64,000 nucleotides of DNA from Nakazawaea peltata. Its lineage: Eukaryota > Ascomycota > Pichiomycetes > Alaninales > Pachysolenaceae. Shown piece by piece: positions 18,479 through 28,874 of this stretch. The position numbers were made by a program, and so were the translations under genes. The DNA lies in contig BCGQ01000004.1 of NCBI GenBank assembly GCA_001599355.1, positions 503,249-567,248 on the forward strand, in the 5' to 3' direction. The notes under the pieces are model-generated. The model did not search any database, had not been told where the DNA came from, and saw only the letters and a program-made list of their open reading frames with translations. The first letter of the stretch is position 1. Each line of letters opens with the position of its first letter.

Positions 18479-20821
18479 ATGAAACCCCATACAATATCCC
18501 TAAAGGGTTACCTATCCTTTGTCAAATCTCTTCTCATGGGCGCTACATCCAAATACTCTTCACTTTCACTCTCAAGATCACGTCGGTCTATCAGGTTCAG
18601 GAAGTATATTCTCTTACTTTTATTGATGCTGCTGTCAACAGCGATCTATTTCCAGCTCGCTGTCCAGCACATCGGTTATTTGAATTCTCCGACAGTGATC
18701 AACTCCGAAGACATCACCGGCATCTCCCATCTCGACCATAACGCTAAGCGCCAGGTTGCGTACTCCAAATTCCCAGTTTATAACTCTCATCGTGTTTCTT
18801 TGCAACCGGTGGATAGTCGGATATATTTGAGCGATTTTGATCCTCGGTTGATGCCGCTGTTGATTTTACTGAAATTGACTCGTGATCTGAAGGCTGGCAA
18901 TCTCGACCCCTCGGATTTCCTGATCCCATTCAGTTGGAATTCTTGGTTGGATTTAGATATAAAGTTGCAGGCAAGTTACAGATGGTACAATTATTTCAAC
19001 AGACATGATTTTACCTGCCTGTCGTTTAAGAAGTACTTCAAAATTGAAAATGACTTTGATATCTGTCAACCACTTGATAAGAAAGATATCAGGCCTGGAT
19101 TTCCTCAGTTTAAAATCACAGGTCCTTCTGATTCTCGTTACTTCCAAGAAGCAAGGGCCATAATGGGTGCCAGTTATTTGAAATATACTATGCCTCCTCC
19201 TGATAGAGTGATATTCCTTGGTGCTGAAATCGAGAAGGGAGGTTCTCTTGTAGTGCCGACTTTGAAGGAGCCTAAACGTGGAGTTCCTATCCAACTGGAA
19301 CATAACAGATCTCTTATTGACTCATTGGAATATATAGAATGGGAATCCAAGGCTCAGAGCTTGCCAAGAGAGCATATTATCGACCAGGGGATCAGTTTAG
19401 CAGAGCAAGTGCTGCAATTTTCACATATGTTGAATAATAAAACGGGGATCAACTGGAGTGATAACGTTGATGATTTCGAAATCCCTAGAGATGTTGTAAG
19501 AATTGTTAATTATGCAGTAGATGATGATGGTCTGCAATTAGAGATTCCTAAAGATGAATTTTTATGGAAAACTAATACTGCAGTACATGAAATGAGGAAT
19601 AGAATGAGTAGGAACAATGGGAAAGGTGATTATCTCAATTTGGATTACCTCTTATACAAGAAAACCAAAGATATGCTTAAGAAATCACCAAATTTCCCTA
19701 AATATTTCCACGAGAGTGCGATTGTAGGAAGACCAACGGCTGGGGCTCATTATGATTGGAGATTTTTCAACCAATTGGACCTTCCTTACTATGAACATGT
19801 GGCAGTATTACACAGATTAATCCGTCTGTGGTTAAGATTCTCTCGAAGTGTAGGGATAAACACCTGGATTCTGCATGGAACGATGTTGTCATGGTATTGG
19901 GATGGTTTGAATATGCCTTGGGATACAGACGCAGATGTTCAAGTCACCATGAAATCCTTATATAAATTAGCCAGGAACTACCATCAGTCTTTAGTAGTGG
20001 ACGTCACTTTACCGGTCTCTGGCAATGGAGAGAAAGAACTTTCCAGTAAAGAAAGGTCAGAGCTCGGTAATATTGGGATCGGAAAGTTCTTTGTAGATGT
20101 AGGCTCATCATATTTCAGCAGGACTAGAGATAATGGAGCTAATGCTATCGATGCTCGGTTCATCGACACTTCAACTGGTCTCTACATTGATATCACTCTG
20201 TTACTGTTCACCAACTTTTATAAGAATGAAGATATGTCGGACCAAAGATATGAAGAATTCTTGCAAGTGTTAGATCCGGAATTCAAAACCAAAATTGAAG
20301 ACCCCTCTATTAACCAAGATAATTATGACAGTGAATTGAACGCATGGAAACAAAAACTGTTCGATAACCAAGAGATCTTCAATTGCAGAAACAACCACCA
20401 TTACTCTTACTCCGAATTGTCGCCTTTAATCCCAACCTTATATGAAGGAGTAAAACTGTATATTCCTCATGGATTCAAACCAATGTTAAGACGTGAATAT
20501 GCTAAGGGGTTAATGGTGAACGAATTCTGGGGACATACTTTCAGGCCGTTCTTGAGACTTTGGGTGAAGAATGAGGTTTGCCCAGACGATCGTTACGGTG
20601 ATAAATGTGATGACCGTGTAACTCTCGCCGAATTCAAACAGACCCAAGACTACACGCTGCTCCATCTGGAAGAAATAAAGCTGATCGAAAGAGGTGAGTT
20701 TATAGGCTACACTCATCGGGATGAATTTGCCCCATTAAGATTAGACCCTTGGTTTATTCGTTACATAAAGAGAAGCCTAGGGTTCGTAAAGACTAATGTG
20801 GGCTACGACAATGCTGCATAA
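18479..20821 (+). CDS. LicD/Mnn4-type mannosylphosphorylation protein
   Basis: 780 residues, type II membrane layout: a basic N-terminus, one hydrophobic anchor (about 42-62), then a lumenal domain. The LicD signature is clear at about 455-490 (INTWILHGTMLSWYWDGLNM then PWDTDADVQV), with acidic residues for metal and nucleotide chemistry. Fungal members of this group (Mnn4, Mnn14) act in the Golgi in adding mannosylphosphate to N- and O-glycans. Preceding Ser/Arg-rich sequence and the ATG at 18479 fit the start. The gene ends 7 bp from the GPI15 stop. S. cerevisiae has two paralogues, so I give no symbol. Confidence 0.8.
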   Translation: MKPHTISLKGYLSFVKSLLMGATSKYSSLSLSRSRRSIRFRKYILLLLLMLLSTAIYFQLAVQHIGYLNSPTVINSEDITGISHLDHNAKRQVAYSKFPVYNSHRVSLQPVDSRIYLSDFDPRLMPLLILLKLTRDLKAGNLDPSDFLIPFSWNSWLDLDIKLQASYRWYNYFNRHDFTCLSFKKYFKIENDFDICQPLDKKDIRPGFPQFKITGPSDSRYFQEARAIMGASYLKYTMPPPDRVIFLGAEIEKGGSLVVPTLKEPKRGVPIQLEHNRSLIDSLEYIEWESKAQSLPREHIIDQGISLAEQVLQFSHMLNNKTGINWSDNVDDFEIPRDVVRIVNYAVDDDGLQLEIPKDEFLWKTNTAVHEMRNRMSRNNGKGDYLNLDYLLYKKTKDMLKKSPNFPKYFHESAIVGRPTAGAHYDWRFFNQLDLPYYEHVAVLHRLIRLWLRFSRSVGINTWILHGTMLSWYWDGLNMPWDTDADVQVTMKSLYKLARNYHQSLVVDVTLPVSGNGEKELSSKERSELGNIGIGKFFVDVGSSYFSRTRDNGANAIDARFIDTSTGLYIDITLLLFTNFYKNEDMSDQRYEEFLQVLDPEFKTKIEDPSINQDNYDSELNAWKQKLFDNQEIFNCRNNHHYSYSELSPLIPTLYEGVKLYIPHGFKPMLRREYAKGLMVNEFWGHTFRPFLRLWVKNEVCPDDRYGDKCDDRVTLAEFKQTQDYTLLHLEEIKLIERGEFIGYTHRDEFAPLRLDPWFIRYIKRSLGFVKTNVGYDNAA

Positions 20822-20828
20822 ACATTAT

Positions 20829-21371
20829 TTAATGACCATTAATTTCTTTATATATACATTTTAATGTGTCTAACCTTGGGAACAACCTTGGGAATAGCAA
20901 TATTAATTCTTCTTCTCCCGTAGTGATAAGGCAGAGGTAGTGTATGACCTCAAAACGGCTAAAATTTTCATTGATGATGATTTCTCTAATTGAGTTCCTC
21001 AGGTAAAATTGACATGTTTTCGTACCTGGGACGGGCCAATTGAGCCATTTCCTTCCCGAAGTGACTTGAATTCCAATTGAAATATCGAGTAATTCTTCGT
21101 AAATTATTGTTTGGAGCGATAGTAGGATTGTTATAACGATGCATGTAGAGATCAGATAGACCATAAGAGGAATATTCCAGATATTCCATAGCACCAGAAC
21201 AATTATCATATATGTAGATAGTACTCCAATTTGTAGTGTGTTGTCATCAGCTTTTGATTGAGAGAGTTGGATCTTGAGGTAATTTTTATGGTGTAAATCT
21301 CGAGATATCACGAGATCATGTTGACCGATTCTCAGATCGAACTGTAGTTTCTTCTCATCTATGCAGCTCAT
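20829..21371 (-). CDS. GPI15: GPI-GlcNAc transferase subunit Gpi15 / PIG-H
   Basis: 180 residues. Two adjacent hydrophobic helices (about 53-88) precede the PIG-H domain: EELLDISIGIQVTS, then IREIIINENFSRFEVIHYL and a C-terminal LDTLKCIYKEI. This is the usual size for yeast Gpi15, a subunit of the complex that transfers GlcNAc to phosphatidylinositol at the ER, the first step of GPI-anchor synthesis. It lies directly downstream of BDP1 in the same orientation, as in S. cerevisiae (YNL039W-YNL038W), which settles the assignment. Confidence 0.85.
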   Translation of the reverse strand: MSCIDEKKLQFDLRIGQHDLVISRDLHHKNYLKIQLSQSKADDNTLQIGVLSTYMIIVLVLWNIWNIPLMVYLISTCIVITILLSLQTIIYEELLDISIGIQVTSGRKWLNWPVPGTKTCQFYLRNSIREIIINENFSRFEVIHYLCLITTGEEELILLFPRLFPRLDTLKCIYKEINGH

Positions 21372-21647
21372 GGCACTGGACCAATGTAATGGCCAATATC
21401 ACACCCTTAAAAAGCCCAAGCAGATCAAATCAATATGAGAATTAGTAGATTTGTATATTTCTAGATTTGTATAAAAAGAAAAATACTAGAAAGGGAAATC
21501 AAATAGAACTGAATAGAACTGCCTAATATGGCAATACTGTACATATCCTATTTAGGAAATTTAACCTGACCATGATTTATTCATCAAAACTATCCATTTA
21601 GTCTATCATAATATACATTAATATACAACTAGGTCCTCTTTCCTAAC
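21372..21647. promoter_or_regulatory. GPI15 promoter / BDP1 3' region with Mcm1-like site
   Basis: 276 bp. CCTATTTAGGAAA at 21547-21559 is an ECB/Mcm1-like palindrome about 175 bp upstream of the GPI15 start. A duplicated AATAGAACTG occurs near 21505-21525. Confidence 0.45.
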
Positions 21648-23977
21648 TCACTTCTCCCTCTTAGTGATCTCTCCAACAACTGTCTCATTCTTACGCAATT
21701 CAGCAGCTCTCTCCTTCCTTGAAAGGTGTCTAACACCGGTTCTCAGTTGAATCTCACGATCTCTTTGAGCTTGCATGTCTTCAATACGTTGCTTCTCACG
21801 ACTCTCAACAAGCTCCTTGACTTGCCTCTCATGACCATCCTTCAATTCCTTCAATTCCAGATTATATTCTTCCAAAGTCTTGAATGTCTGTTTACTCTCC
21901 TCACAATATCTTTCGAAATCAATAGGTAACTTCCTCTTCAACAGAAGGTCGACGACAAACGGATGCTTCCTCTCTTCCAAATTGAACTTCAACTTGATTT
22001 GACGTCTATTACGATGAGGGAAAAGTTGCGTAATAATGTTGAAATCAGTTCCCCACATAGATAACAGTTGGTACAATTTAGCAGTCTCTTGAGGCTCCCA
22101 TCTATCGGTGACTGTTCTCTTACCATAAGTTGAGGAGATAGCTGCGTTTTCAAATTGATTCTCCGTCACTTTCTCTCTGTCATCAAGTCTTCTTGTCAGA
22201 TGTCTATCTACAAACATGGACTCTTCTTGCATTTGAAGTTCATTGTTCTGTCCCAATTTCAATTGATAATGTTCTCTCTGTGGAGCATTGTCATCTTCTA
22301 AAGACAGATCGATATTGAGTTCTTGTCTACGCAGTAATCGATCGGCATCTTCAGCCAGTTCTACAACCTCCTCATAATTAACTCCATCTTGTCTCAGAGC
22401 TTTTCTTAATGCTCTTCTTTTCAGCAGCAGCAGTTTCTTCTTATCCAGAGCAATTGTCAGTAATTCAAAGTTCTCCGATACTTCTCCAACTGGGAAGACA
22501 TTACTACATAACTCCAGCATCGTCATAGTGTCGGCATTAATGGTGAAGTCACTAAATAATTTATGTCCACCTTTAAGATAATGTCTTGGGATTTGAGTGA
22601 GCTTGTCTATGGTGAGACTCGTCTCTGAACTTCCAGTGCTCTCATCACTACCATCTTTTACAGGTATGAGTTCGATGGAATTCTGTTTCCCCATGACGGC
22701 TCTGTACTTCCCATCTAATTCGTCAATTGGAACTTTAGGTACTTTGGATGATATTCTACTACTTTTCGGATCATCTTTAGTTCTTATTTTAGATTTCATC
22801 AGTTTGAAAGAGGATGAAGCTGCAGCAGCTGCTGCGGCTGCGGCTGATGCAATAAGACTCGATCTAGAAGTCGAATCTGCTCTATAACTGGATTGAATAA
22901 TCCTCAAGTTCTTCTTATCATCTTGAGCTCTTGTTTTTTGCATTGATCTAGGTGCTAAATTCATGGAAATTCTTCTTTTAGAATGTCTAGTCCTACTTGA
23001 AGGACCATCATCACCATCCGGACCTAATTCAACAGCCAAAGGATCAGCCTCTTCATCAAAAATGGCTTCCTCAGCTTCGGTTGAAACCGAACGATGTCTA
23101 TCACGTGATTTCAATGAATCTCCGAGTGCTTGTTGTATAGATTTTCTACGTTTATTGGAGATAGAAGCAGAAGATGATGAGGTTGACTTGGTTCTCTTGT
23201 TAGTTGAGAGAGGAATGTCAATCTCAATAGCTTCATCAGTGGAAGGAGAAGCTTCTTTCGAAGCAAATGGAGGAGCAATCACCGAAGGTCCCGACAGTGA
23301 TGACATTGAACGTTTACGTAAAAGACCTAACCCTGTACTAAGACCAGAAGTGATCGAGGAAAGTCTTCTCATTCTACGGTTATCATCGGTGATTGAGGGT
23401 CTTCTAAATGTTCCGGCAGCAGAAGTAGCAGCCCCAGAAATAGGCCCAGACCCAGGCCCAGACCCAGACCCAGACCCAGACCCAGACCCAGTTGCTGCTC
23501 CACCCCCAACATCTCCACCCAGTAAATTTCTCTCACCTACCGAAAGCTTAGCAGGGTTAATTATCACTGTAGATGATCTTCTATGCGGTACAACCACCAC
23601 CTCATCATCAATAGCTACCGACCCACTTCTCTTAGTCTTATTCTTCTCAAAAATGTCCTTCTTTAACACCACTGTGCTGCCCCTACGTTTACTCTTAGTT
23701 GGAGGAGCAGTAATAGCAGGTATAATCTGCCCTTCTTCATTTGGCAGTTCGCTCAACTTCCTCACAGGATCAATATCATCGACCAGCGGTTTCAGCAGAA
23801 CCGTGTCTTTGTTCTTCACTACTTGTTCTTTGTTATTCACCACATCTTTGGCCTCCAGTCTTGACTGTTTTCTTTGGATATTTTTAGGCGTGAACCTTGA
23901 GCTCGATTTTTCTATGAAGTTAGTACGAACAATTACCAGACTATCGTAGAGATGTACTTACTTATAATACTACTCAT
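21648..23977 (-). CDS. BDP1: TFIIIB subunit B'' (Bdp1), two exons
   Basis: Exon 1 is only 16 nt (23977-23962, MSSII plus one base). The intron is 23961-23912 (50 nt: GTAAGT donor, GTACTAAC branch, CATAG acceptor). Exon 2 runs 23911-21648, giving 759 residues. The joined start MSSIIKKSSSRFTPKNIQRK matches the conserved Bdp1 N-terminus (S. cerevisiae MSSIVNKSGTRFAPK), which proves the splice. The SANT domain is WEPQETAKLYQLLSMWGTDF to about residue 655. A Gly-Ser repeat (about 150-165) and an Ala run (about 345) are low complexity. Bdp1 completes TFIIIB on tRNA and 5S genes. It is tandem with GPI15, as in S. cerevisiae. Confidence 0.92.
23445..23495 (-). repeat. In-frame GGGTCT hexamer microsatellite in BDP1
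   Basis: Plus-strand units of CCCAGA repeat about seven times and encode alternating Gly-Ser (then Gly-Pro) in Bdp1. Copy number is likely variable. Confidence 0.7.
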
Positions 23978-24390
23978 CTCATTCACCTATCTGTGTTGTC
24001 TGTGTCTCTTCTATGCTTTTCAGTGCTTTTCAGTGCTCTTCGGTGCTATTCTCAGCTCAGCTCTACCTCTTCTCTTCCTCTTCTCAGCTCTTTGTTTATC
24101 TTTAGGAAATAAAATTTTTCCTTAGCAAATTTTAAGCGATTGTTAGGCAGATTGTTAGGCAGATTGTTAAGGATTTGTGTGTTTTATTTGTAATTTGCTG
24201 CTGTACAAATTCTGTAATCTGCTGAGGTTTATTCTTTTTTGTATGGAAATTTGTATGGAAATTTGTATGGAAATTTGTATGGAAAATTTTGTATGGACCT
24301 ACAGAGTTTTGTATGCAAATTTTGTATGCAAATTTTGTGTGCAAATTTTATGATGTGAATCGATGAGCTAAACCCTCTGAATAACTAACC
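23978..24390. promoter_or_regulatory. Divergent BDP1/WDR89 promoter with 12-bp tandem repeats
   Basis: 413 bp. GTATGGAAATTT repeats start at 24241, 24253, 24265, 24277 and 24291 and grade into GTATGCAAATTT variants (24311, 24324, 24337). Upstream, GCAGATTGTTAG is duplicated (24150-24172). A PAC-like CGATGAGCT lies at 24361-24369, 22 bp before the WDR89-type ATG, fitting ribosome-biogenesis-type control. Confidence 0.6.
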
Positions 24391-25653
24391 ATGAAGACAG
24401 CTCTTTGTAAAGGAAATTATCAAGATCCCAAGAATAACTGGGTACTTGGAATCGCTCGCACTGACGATTTAGTCGCTGCTTCTTATAGTGATGGAAGTTT
24501 GAAAGTTTTCGCTACAGACATCGAACTGGGTGCTGCCAATAATCTGTTGAAGCCTGTTAGAGTTTTACTGGGCCATCCAGGTAGCACTATAAACATGATT
24601 AGAACACTGGGAAAATCAAGAATAGTCACATGTGGTGAGAATAGTGTCAAATTATGGGATCTTCATACTGGAGAATGTTTGAAAGAGTTTGGTGGATCTG
24701 CTGTTAACTATTTATCTGTAGCAGTACAAGAAGGAGGGAAGTTACTTGCTGCTGGAACCGAATTACAAGGGGTAGATGCTGAAATTCATCTTTGGGATAT
24801 AGAATCAGGCAACCTTGTACGTAAATTTGTAGACTCTCATCATGATGATGTGTCCGATCTTAAATTTCATCAAGATAACCTCGACTTTCTCATGTCGGGA
24901 TCAACCGATGGGTATATCAATATCTATGATTTGAGTATTGAGGATGAAGAAGACGCTTTGCATCAAGTTATTAACTACTGTTCTATACATTCATGTCACT
25001 TTGTTGGTCCAAATAGAATCGCCCTGCTCTCTCATATGGAAACATTTGCTATTCATCAGCTTGAGGAGGATAAATCTGAGGAGTTGACAGCCCCTATTGA
25101 TGCTAATGATTTCGGTGATATTAGAGATCTGTGGCAATGTGAATATGTCGTGGATTTATACCCGGGATATGTTGCGTGCGGGGCCAATTCAAAACTGCAA
25201 TTGATAATTTATCCTTTTGATTCAGGGGCCGAGAAAGTTGGGTCTAGTGATGATCTGATACAACTTTTAGGGGGGCATGGAGAAGAGGTATGCCGTGCAG
25301 TTGTATTTGATGGATCTAAGGGGGTTATTTATACGGGTGGAGAAGATGGATGTTTTAAGATTTGGCATACTCAGCTGAGATTGGATACTCCGATCAAGTT
25401 CTACGATGAATCAATTGGTGTGAGTGATGATCTGATGGAAGTTGATGATGATGAGAAGGAGAGAAAGAAAAGGGAGAGAAAGGAAAAGAAGGAAAAGAAG
25501 GAGAAAAAGAAGGAGAAGGAAAAGAAAAAGGAGAAGAAAGAGAAGGAGAAGGAGAAGAAAGATAAGAAAGATAAGAAGGACAAGAAGGATAAGAAAGACA
25601 AGAAGAAAGACAAGAAGAAGGATAAGAAAGATGTTAGATTTAAACCTTATTGA
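24391..25653 (+). CDS. WDR89-type nuclear WD-repeat protein (YNL035C-like)
   Basis: 420 residues. A beta-propeller of about six WD units spans roughly 15-330, with motifs SVKLWDLHTGECL, IHLWDIESGNLV, SGSTDGYINIYDLS and YTGGEDGCFKIWH. The segment HQVINYCSIHSCHFVGPNRI matches the WDR89/YNL035C family. The final 70 residues are almost pure Lys/Glu/Asp (KKEKK units turning to KKDKK), probably a nuclear or nucleolar retention tail encoded by a purine tract. Function of the family is poorly known. It is divergent from BDP1; in S. cerevisiae YNL035C lies close to BDP1 (YNL039W) and GPI15. Confidence 0.78.
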   Translation: MKTALCKGNYQDPKNNWVLGIARTDDLVAASYSDGSLKVFATDIELGAANNLLKPVRVLLGHPGSTINMIRTLGKSRIVTCGENSVKLWDLHTGECLKEFGGSAVNYLSVAVQEGGKLLAAGTELQGVDAEIHLWDIESGNLVRKFVDSHHDDVSDLKFHQDNLDFLMSGSTDGYINIYDLSIEDEEDALHQVINYCSIHSCHFVGPNRIALLSHMETFAIHQLEEDKSEELTAPIDANDFGDIRDLWQCEYVVDLYPGYVACGANSKLQLIIYPFDSGAEKVGSSDDLIQLLGGHGEEVCRAVVFDGSKGVIYTGGEDGCFKIWHTQLRLDTPIKFYDESIGVSDDLMEVDDDEKERKKRERKEKKEKKEKKKEKEKKKEKKEKEKEKKDKKDKKDKKDKKDKKKDKKKDKKDVRFKPY

Positions 25654-26112
25654 TAGACAGCCCCCTAGAATATAATTAGAGATTAATACACCTGTACTAA
25701 TTATTGAGGAAATTAGAGCCCTAAACTTTACTAAACTTCCTATAAATTTCCCATAAATTTCCCTACAAATCTCACTATAAATCTCCCAACTCTGCCCCTA
25801 TTCACCCCTTTAATGTGTTTCCCTTTAATGTGTTTCCCCTTTAAATTGTCTCCCTATTAGTTTTGGTGTCACGATGTAAGTGGCAGTTCACCTGCGCTTA
25901 TTATTGTTTTCCCCTTTTCGTATACAGCCCCCAAATTCCCCAATCCAGCTATTTGACAACTCAAATTCCAAAAATCTCCAATTAACAGCAGTCTGATTGA
26001 TCTGTTCACCACCACCTTAAACCACCAATTGAATCATCACAACAGTATCAATTGGTTGACTCGACAACCTTGAACTGAAAACCCACCCAATCTCCCGGCA
26101 TATCCCCAAAAA
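25654..26112. other. Intergenic region, WDR89-type 3' end and ARK1 promoter
   Basis: 459 bp. It holds a perfect 15-bp tandem duplication CTTTAATGTGTTTCC (25808-25822 and 25823-25837) and three loose copies of a CTATAAATTTCCC-like unit (25738-25790). The ARK1 promoter must lie here. No gene is seen. Confidence 0.5.
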
Positions 26113-28383
26113 ATGGACACCCCAACTCCTCCCCCAAATGCATACAAACCGGGGACCAAATTGACAGTGGGGTCACACCAAGTTACCATCAAGAAGTACT
26201 TCTCCGAGGGTGGTTTCGCTCATGTTTACACCTGTGATATCAATCCGCTGTACAATGGGATCACAGAGGCTTGTTTGAAAAGAGTTCTGGTCCCAGACAA
26301 GATCACTTTGAATATCCTTCGAGCTGAAGTCGATCTGATGAAGCGCTTGAAGGGCCATAGATATATCGTATCCTATATTGACTCTCATGCCTCACGTATG
26401 ACCACAGGTGTAGGTTATGAAGTGTTTGTATTGATGGAATATTGCTCCAAAGCCGGTCTTTTGAATTTGATGAATACCAGATTAGTTCATAAATTGACCG
26501 AGCCCGAAATCTTGACTATTATGGCCCAAATCACCGAAGGTGTTTGTAATATGCACCTGTTAGAGCCTCCTTTGTTGCATAGAGACATTAAGATTGAGAA
26601 TGTGCTTGTTAATGAGGCTGGAGAATTCAAATTATGTGATTTCGGCTCCGCCTCGGGCATTTTAAGACCCCCTCGTAACCTGGAAGAATTCAAAATTTTA
26701 CAAGACGATATAATGAAACATACCACAGCTCAATATAGAGCTCCAGAAATGATCGATTTATACAAAGGATACCCAATTGATGAAAAATCAGACGTTTGGG
26801 CTTTAGGTGTATTCCTTTACAAACTTTGTTACTATACAACTCCATTTGAGAACCAACATGTGGGGGGTGAAATGGCCATTTTACAACTGAAATATACTTT
26901 CCCACATTCTCCACAATTTAGTCCACGTTTGAAAAATATCATTTCCAAAATTTTGGTTCCAGATCCACGACAAAGACCTAATGCTTATCAGTTATTAGAG
27001 GAAGTATGTAAAATGAGAAGCCAGCCTGTTCCAATCGAGAATTGGTACAAGAAGAGGACATTTGCTATGCCAGATTTCCGTCCAGCTCCGGTTTCAAATG
27101 GATCTTCACCTGCTCCTCCTGAAATCAAACCTTCATTACCAAAAAGACCCACAGAATCTGCTCTTAGTAAATCATATACCGATTTCTCGAAGCCTTATAA
27201 AGATATGAAGGCTGATTTGAGTAAGTCTTTAAGCGATATCAAATCATATTCAAAGCCTGCGCCATTGAGCCTGGGTAATGATGCTACTTTCTTGAAGCCA
27301 GTATCCATTCCTTCGAGACCGACTTCAAGGAACCCTTCACTGTCATCAGTTAATTCCGATGGAACCCGTAGAAGACCTGTAAGTATGTATGTAAGTGATA
27401 GTTATAAGTCGCATAACTCTTCATCTGAGGATTTTGCCAACTTGAAGAGCAAATTGGCCAATGGCTCTGCTATGGAAACGATAGAATTCGAGCCTGCTAA
27501 GAGTCAATACATTGACTCTAACGTGGACTTCCTTCGTAATTTGAACACCCAGCAGGACACTGGTCGTTCTCTTTGGAATGGATCTCTGAACAATACTGGT
27601 GATAGTATCAAGAGTACATTTGGTCGTATTTCTCGTTCTAATACCGGGTTGCGTAAAGCCAGTGATGAGAAACGTCATAGTAAAAGAAACAGTATTTCTG
27701 GATTGAAAAGTCTTTTAACTGGGGAATTATCCCGGTCAAATTCCAGATCCGAATCGAGATCAGCTTCAGCATCACGTTCAGGATCAAGATCGGCTTCTTC
27801 CAGATCAAAGTCCGGTACTCCAGTCTCACCAGCATTATCTCCAAGTGTAAGCCAGAATAATTCAGAAGGTGCAGAAAATGGTAAAATACATTCTATTCAA
27901 AGTAGAGTAAAGATGTTATTAAACAGGACTCATAATGAGACTCCATCTACAAAGACCGCTTCCGGGTACGGAAAGTATACAGATTCTAGTGCTGGCCCAG
28001 GAAATGATTTCAGAAAACCAGAACGGAAACTCATCCCATCGACTGATGTCATGTATAAAACCATTTCTGCATCGTCAGACCATTCGACTTTGACCCCCCA
28101 ATCGACAATTAGTAAAACAAGTACTATGACCACACCTAAGGTTGACCGTACTTCGGGAGCTATGAAGAGTGTGGCAGTGAAAGGTGGAGCTACGGCTGAT
28201 CTCAAGGCAGCTGCTGCAGCTGCGCTGCTCAAGACGAAAAAACTGCCCCCTCCAAAACCAAAGAAACCTGAGTATCTTCGTAGTCCTCCTAAGAAGAATG
28301 GGGCATTTGCGGAGGTTGATGAGGAAGTTGATGTTGATGATTTGGAGAGGGAGTTTAATAAGAGGTTTCCTAGTGCTTTATAG
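26113..28383 (+). CDS. ARK1: Ark1/Prk1-family actin-regulating Ser/Thr kinase
   Basis: 756 residues. The kinase domain (about 18-305) has a Gly-rich loop SEGGFAHVY, the lysine region ACLKRVLV, catalytic loop LLHRDIKIENVLV, CDFGSASG in place of DFG-plus, and TTAQYRAPEM. The tail is Ser-rich and ends in KLPPPKPKKPEYL, an Abp1-SH3-type proline motif. This family phosphorylates LxxQxTG sites in Pan1, Sla1 and End3 partners to switch off actin patches in endocytosis; End3 itself is encoded 10 kb downstream. Convergent to HDA1, as YNL020C is in S. cerevisiae. It corresponds equally to PRK1 (YIL095W), a duplicate of ARK1. Two CTG codons replace conserved Ala. Confidence 0.9.
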   Translation: MDTPTPPPNAYKPGTKLTVGSHQVTIKKYFSEGGFAHVYTCDINPLYNGITEACLKRVLVPDKITLNILRAEVDLMKRLKGHRYIVSYIDSHASRMTTGVGYEVFVLMEYCSKAGLLNLMNTRLVHKLTEPEILTIMAQITEGVCNMHLLEPPLLHRDIKIENVLVNEAGEFKLCDFGSASGILRPPRNLEEFKILQDDIMKHTTAQYRAPEMIDLYKGYPIDEKSDVWALGVFLYKLCYYTTPFENQHVGGEMAILQLKYTFPHSPQFSPRLKNIISKILVPDPRQRPNAYQLLEEVCKMRSQPVPIENWYKKRTFAMPDFRPAPVSNGSSPAPPEIKPSLPKRPTESALSKSYTDFSKPYKDMKADLSKSLSDIKSYSKPAPLSLGNDATFLKPVSIPSRPTSRNPSLSSVNSDGTRRRPVSMYVSDSYKSHNSSSEDFANLKSKLANGSAMETIEFEPAKSQYIDSNVDFLRNLNTQQDTGRSLWNGSLNNTGDSIKSTFGRISRSNTGLRKASDEKRHSKRNSISGLKSLLTGELSRSNSRSESRSASASRSGSRSASSRSKSGTPVSPALSPSVSQNNSEGAENGKIHSIQSRVKMLLNRTHNETPSTKTASGYGKYTDSSAGPGNDFRKPERKLIPSTDVMYKTISASSDHSTLTPQSTISKTSTMTTPKVDRTSGAMKSVAVKGGATADLKAAAAAALLKTKKLPPPKPKKPEYLRSPPKKNGAFAEVDEEVDVDDLEREFNKRFPSAL
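26335..26559 (+). other. CTG codons at conserved alanines in ARK1 (CUG-Ala evidence)
   Basis: CTG at 26335-26337 lies in AEVD-x-MKRLK, where S. cerevisiae Ark1 has AEVDAM. CTG at 26557-26559 lies in MH-x-LEPPLLHRDIK, where it has MHALQPPLIHRDIK. Both are in frame. Leu at either place would be unusual; Ala restores the orthologous sequence. Confidence 0.88.
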
Positions 28384-28874
28384 AGTAATTGATTAGCATT
28401 ATTTAGTCTGTGTACGGTAACTGTAGTGCCCTGTAACTTCTGTGCCCGCTACTTCTGGGCCCGGCAACTGTTGTGCCCGCTAACTTCTGTGCCCGGCAGG
28501 CTCTCTGCGCAGAACAGAGCACACCTTTAGCTGGCACTTCCTTTAGGGGCACTACGGCAGATCCCCGCGCACTAAGCCTAACGATCATTAACCACCAGGC
28601 TATTCGCTAAGCTATTCGCTGCGCGACAGCTAAGGACAAGAAGAGTCAGCTCAACCTTAAAGCCTTGAGAGCCTGTGCGCTTGAGGGACTGTGGTGAGCC
28701 AGGGACTGCGCGGTGAACGAAGTGGGCACTGAGCGAAGTGGGTAGTGAGCGAAGTGGGACAGATGGTTGTGAGGTGGTGAGTAAGAACGTAGAGAGCGTA
28801 GCCGAGCACAGAGGACCAGAGCATTGCCGAGCACAGAGGACCAGAGCATTGCCGGCACAAGGATTGCCGGGCAC
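28384..28874. repeat. GC-rich minisatellite island in ARK1/HDA1 convergent gap
   Basis: 491 bp with several tandem arrays. Four 16-bp units of type ACTTCTGTGCCCGSYA lie at 28435-28498. Three units around GAGCGAAGTGGG lie at about 28713-28760. Two perfect 25-bp units occupy 28801-28825 and 28826-28850, and GCTATTCGCT is duplicated near 28600-28620. The word GTGCCCGGCA/TGCCGGGCAC recurs and is shared with the 40.3-kb island. GC is clearly above the surroundings. No gene model is credible, and both flanking genes end here. Confidence 0.7.

Noticed and set aside
22963-23949. 328-codon open frame opposite BDP1
   Set aside because: It is the antisense of the Ser/low-complexity part of BDP1, and the BDP1 model is proven by its SANT domain and N-terminus.
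24380-24395. AACTAACC just before the WDR89-type ATG
   Set aside because: No donor upstream; the GTATGG words belong to the tandem repeat. The ATG at 24391 is kept.
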